Of a DNA stretch of 8,343 nt, positions 6,709-8,343 are shown piece by piece. How positions within the stretch are numbered: position 1 is the stretch's first letter; each line of letters starts with the position of its first letter. The stretch comes from Pseudomonadota bacterium (GTDB taxonomy: Bacteria > Pseudomonadota > Gammaproteobacteria > Xanthomonadales > Rhodanobacteraceae). Position numbers and translations under genes: made by a program. Below the pieces are notes generated by a model. The model was not told the origin of the DNA. It worked only from the letters and a program-made list of their open reading frames with translations, and made no database searches. The DNA lies in assembly GCA_018241165.1 (NCBI GenBank), contig JAFEEK010000052.1, forward strand, positions 1-8,343, written 5' to 3'.

Positions 6709-7653
6709 ATGACCATCGACACACGTCCGCGCGCGATTTTCCTGATGGGCCCGACCGCGTCGGGCAAGACGGCGCTGGCTTGCGCGTTGGCGGATCGATT
6801 TGCGCTGGCCATCGTCAGCGTGGATTCGGCGCTGGTGTATCGCGGATTGGACATCGGTGCGGCCAAGCCCGATGCGGCGACGCTGGCGAGGTATCCGCAC
6901 CGGTTGATCGACATCCGCGACATGGCGCAGCCGTATTCGGCGGCGGAGTTTCGCGCCGATGCGCTGCGCGAAATGGGATCCATTGCCGCGTCGGGGAAAA
7001 TCCCATTGCTGGTCGGCGGCACGGGTTTGTACTTCCGCGCATTGCAATCGGGATTGTCGCAACTGCCCGAAGCGGACGCGGATTTGCGCGAAAAATTGTC
7101 GGAAGAGGCGAAAGCGATCGGATGGCCGGCCATGCACGCGCGCCTGTGCGAACGCGATCCGCAAGCGGCGCAACGCATCGGGCCGGACGACGCGCAGCGC
7201 ATCCAGCGCGCGTTGGAAGTGATCGCACTCACCGGCGAGCCGTTGTCGGCGCAGCAGGGCGGGTTGCCGGCGCCGTTCGGGTATCGCGTGCTCAAGCTCG
7301 CGCTGATTCCGGGCGACCGCGCCGTGCTGCACGAGCGCATTGCGCAACGCATGGACGCGATGATCGCGCAGGGGTTCCTCGACGAGGTGCGCGCCTTGCG
7401 TGCGCGCGGCGATCTGCACCCCGATTTGCCCGCCATGCGCGCGGTCGGTTACCGGCAAGCCTGGCAGCACATGGACGGCGAGTTCGACGCGGGCGAATTC
7501 CGCGATCGCGCGATCTTCGCCACGCGCCAGCTTGCCAAGCGCCAATTGACCTGGCTGCGCTCGGAGCTGGATGCGCGCTGGCTCGATCCGCTGATGCCCG
7601 GACACGCCTCGATGGCAGCACTTGCGGTCGAGCATTTTCTCGCAAGCGGTTGA
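6709..7653 (+). CDS. miaA: tRNA dimethylallyltransferase (isopentenyl-tRNA transferase)
   Basis: Transfers a dimethylallyl group from dimethylallyl diphosphate to N6 of A37 in tRNAs that read UNN codons, the first step to ms2i6A. The protein has 314 residues, the usual length. Motifs: P-loop-like GPTASGKT at 14-21, [17 protein letters not shown] at 38-54, PHRLIDI at 63-69, [13 protein letters not shown] at 100-112, RAVGYRQAW at 244-252 and [14 protein letters not shown] at 271-284. The ATG at 6709 is the most upstream start in frame, since a TAA lies four codons before it at 6697-6699. The ribosome site is weak: an AGG twelve bases upstream. The start codon sits in the centre of the 10-bp palindrome GGTCATGACC (6705-6714). 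It is followed by hfq and hflX, the classic gammaproteobacterial order. Confidence 0.97.
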   Translation: MTIDTRPRAIFLMGPTASGKTALACALADRFALAIVSVDSALVYRGLDIGAAKPDAATLARYPHRLIDIRDMAQPYSAAEFRADALREMGSIAASGKIPLLVGGTGLYFRALQSGLSQLPEADADLREKLSEEAKAIGWPAMHARLCERDPQAAQRIGPDDAQRIQRALEVIALTGEPLSAQQGGLPAPFGYRVLKLALIPGDRAVLHERIAQRMDAMIAQGFLDEVRALRARGDLHPDLPAMRAVGYRQAWQHMDGEFDAGEFRDRAIFATRQLAKRQLTWLRSELDARWLDPLMPGHASMAALAVEHFLASG

Positions 7654-7658
7654 CTGCC

Positions 7659-7686
7659 TTGAATTTGTGGCGCTTCCCGGTATACT
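7659..7686 (+). promoter_or_regulatory. Predicted sigma70-type promoter for hfq
   Basis: TTGAAT (7659-7664) and TATACT (7681-7686) lie 16 bases apart in the 132-base gap between miaA and hfq. Both hexamers are close to consensus. Transcription would start near 7693, giving an hfq leader of roughly 90 bases. hfq and hflX can thus be expressed independently of miaA, as is known for hfq in enteric bacteria. I see no clear terminator in the gap. Confidence 0.55.
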
Positions 7687-7785
7687 TCGGCGCATATTGA
7701 ACCGTAGCGTCTTGCCCGCATGTAGGTTGGCGGCGCGCCTTTTTCGCGGTTCGCATAATTACAAAGCTTTCGAGGGAGAAGAACC

Positions 7786-8049
7786 ATGTCCAAAGGTCAG
7801 AGTCTGCAGGATCCGTTTCTCAATGCGCTGCGGCGCGAGCGCGTGCCGGTTGCGATTTACCTGGTGAACGGCATCAAGCTGCAGGGCACGGTGGAGTCCT
7901 TCGATCAATTCGTGGTGCTGCTGCGCAATACGGTCAGCCAGATGGTCTACAAGCACGCGATTTCCACGATCGTGCCCAGCCGCAACGTGCGCGTCGCCGA
8001 ACACGACGCCAGTGGCGCGGCTGTGGAAGCCGAAGTCGTCGAGAGCTGA
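7786..8049 (+). CDS. hfq: RNA chaperone Hfq
   Basis: Hexameric Sm-like RNA chaperone that pairs small regulatory RNAs with target mRNAs. It has 87 residues. The core is nearly canonical: Q8, D9 and the proximal-face residues F42, Y55-K56-H57 (YKHAIS), the rim arginine patch RRER at 16-19, the Sm1 region 21-51 and Sm2 region 55-68. The C-terminal tail (71-87) is short and acidic (five Glu, one Asp), as in several xanthomonads, in contrast to the long enteric tail. A strong GAGGGAGA ribosome site lies eight bases upstream of the ATG at 7786. hflX follows after one base, so the two are cotranscribed and probably coupled. Confidence 0.98.
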   Translation: MSKGQSLQDPFLNALRRERVPVAIYLVNGIKLQGTVESFDQFVVLLRNTVSQMVYKHAISTIVPSRNVRVAEHDASGAAVEAEVVES

Positions 8050-8050
8050 T

Positions 8051-8343
8051 TTGTCGCAAACGCTCTTCGAACGATCCCGTAAAGGCGAACGCGCGCTGCT
8101 CGTGCAGCCGCAATGGGTCGGTGCGAACGATCCGGATGCCCTGGCCGAATTCCGCGAACTGGCGCGTTCGGCCGGCGCCAGTGTGGTCGGCACCTTGCCT
8201 GCGCGCATCGAGCGGCCAAATCCGAAGTTCTTCATCGGCAGCGGCAAGGCCGAGGAATTGAAGGCGCTCAAGCAGGCCGAGAATGCCGACCTGATCCTGG
8301 TCAATCACGCGCTCTCGCCGGTGCAGGAACGCAACCTCGAACA
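8051..8343 (+). CDS. hflX: Ribosome-associated GTPase HflX, N-terminal part (cut by window edge)
   Basis: The first 97 residues of HflX, a GTPase that binds the 50S subunit and splits stalled or heat-damaged ribosomes. Only part of the N-terminal HflX domain is present; it carries the family segments FIGSGKAEEL (61-70) and NHALSPVQERNLE (85-97), while the G domain lies beyond the right edge. The best start is TTG at 8051, one base after the hfq stop, giving MSQTLFERSRKGERALLVQP; no ATG or GTG is placed to give this N-terminus. A GAGAG at 8041-8045 inside hfq could serve as its ribosome site. The frame is open to the last base. Confidence 0.93.
   Translation, partial: MSQTLFERSRKGERALLVQPQWVGANDPDALAEFRELARSAGASVVGTLPARIERPNPKFFIGSGKAEELKALKQAENADLILVNHALSPVQERNLE

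Noticed and set aside
6499..7695. Long minus-strand frames across miaA, including one in frame with the antitoxin that could extend it to 356 residues
   Set aside because: miaA is certain on the plus strand. The AbrB domain begins at the ATG at 6623, and the extension is low-complexity Ser/Arg/Ala antisense sequence.
7732..7744. GGCGCGCC followed by five T bases upstream of hfq, considered as a terminator
   Set aside because: The 8-bp palindrome has no loop and cannot form a stable hairpin; it lies downstream of the predicted hfq promoter, where a terminator would block hfq.

Overview
The window is GC-rich, densely coded chromosomal DNA from a gammaproteobacterium. The Xanthomonadales (Rhodanobacteraceae/Xanthomonadaceae-like) are the best guess, because the Hfq core and the miaA-hfq-hflX order fit that group; this placement rests on sequence memory and not on a search. 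I see no RNA genes, insertion sequences, CRISPR arrays or prophage, and no gene-free stretch longer than about 132 bases.

Left part (1-5983): an amino-acid catabolic block. On the minus strand lie tdh (threonine 3-dehydrogenase, 4898-5932) and kbl (glycine C-acetyltransferase, 782-1975), the two enzymes that turn threonine into glycine and acetyl-CoA. kbl overlaps by four bases with a dimethylarginine dimethylaminohydrolase gene (9-785), so the two are probably translated together. tdh and kbl are not adjacent. Between them sit two genes of unknown function that converge on each other with six bases between their stops: a plus-strand membrane protein (2036-3427) and a minus-strand exported protein (3434-4816). 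A perfect 9-bp stem just after tdh is a candidate terminator.

Middle (5980-6708): a two-gene type II toxin-antitoxin module on the minus strand, with an AbrB-type antitoxin (6366-6623) and a PIN-domain toxin (5980-6369, GTG start, GTGA overlap). A 7-bp inverted repeat lies right in front of the antitoxin start and is a natural candidate for its autoregulatory operator.

Right part (6709-8343): the conserved RNA-related cluster on the plus strand: miaA (tRNA A37 prenylation), hfq (RNA chaperone, with a good sigma70-type promoter in the miaA-hfq gap) and the 5' end of hflX (ribosome-associated GTPase, TTG start one base after hfq), which runs off the right edge.

Most of the window is ordinary housekeeping. 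The parts most worth a second look are the two unknown proteins lodged between tdh and kbl, the kbl/dimethylargininase fusion of expression, and the toxin-antitoxin module placed directly in front of miaA. I found no convincing sign of a wholly new system.
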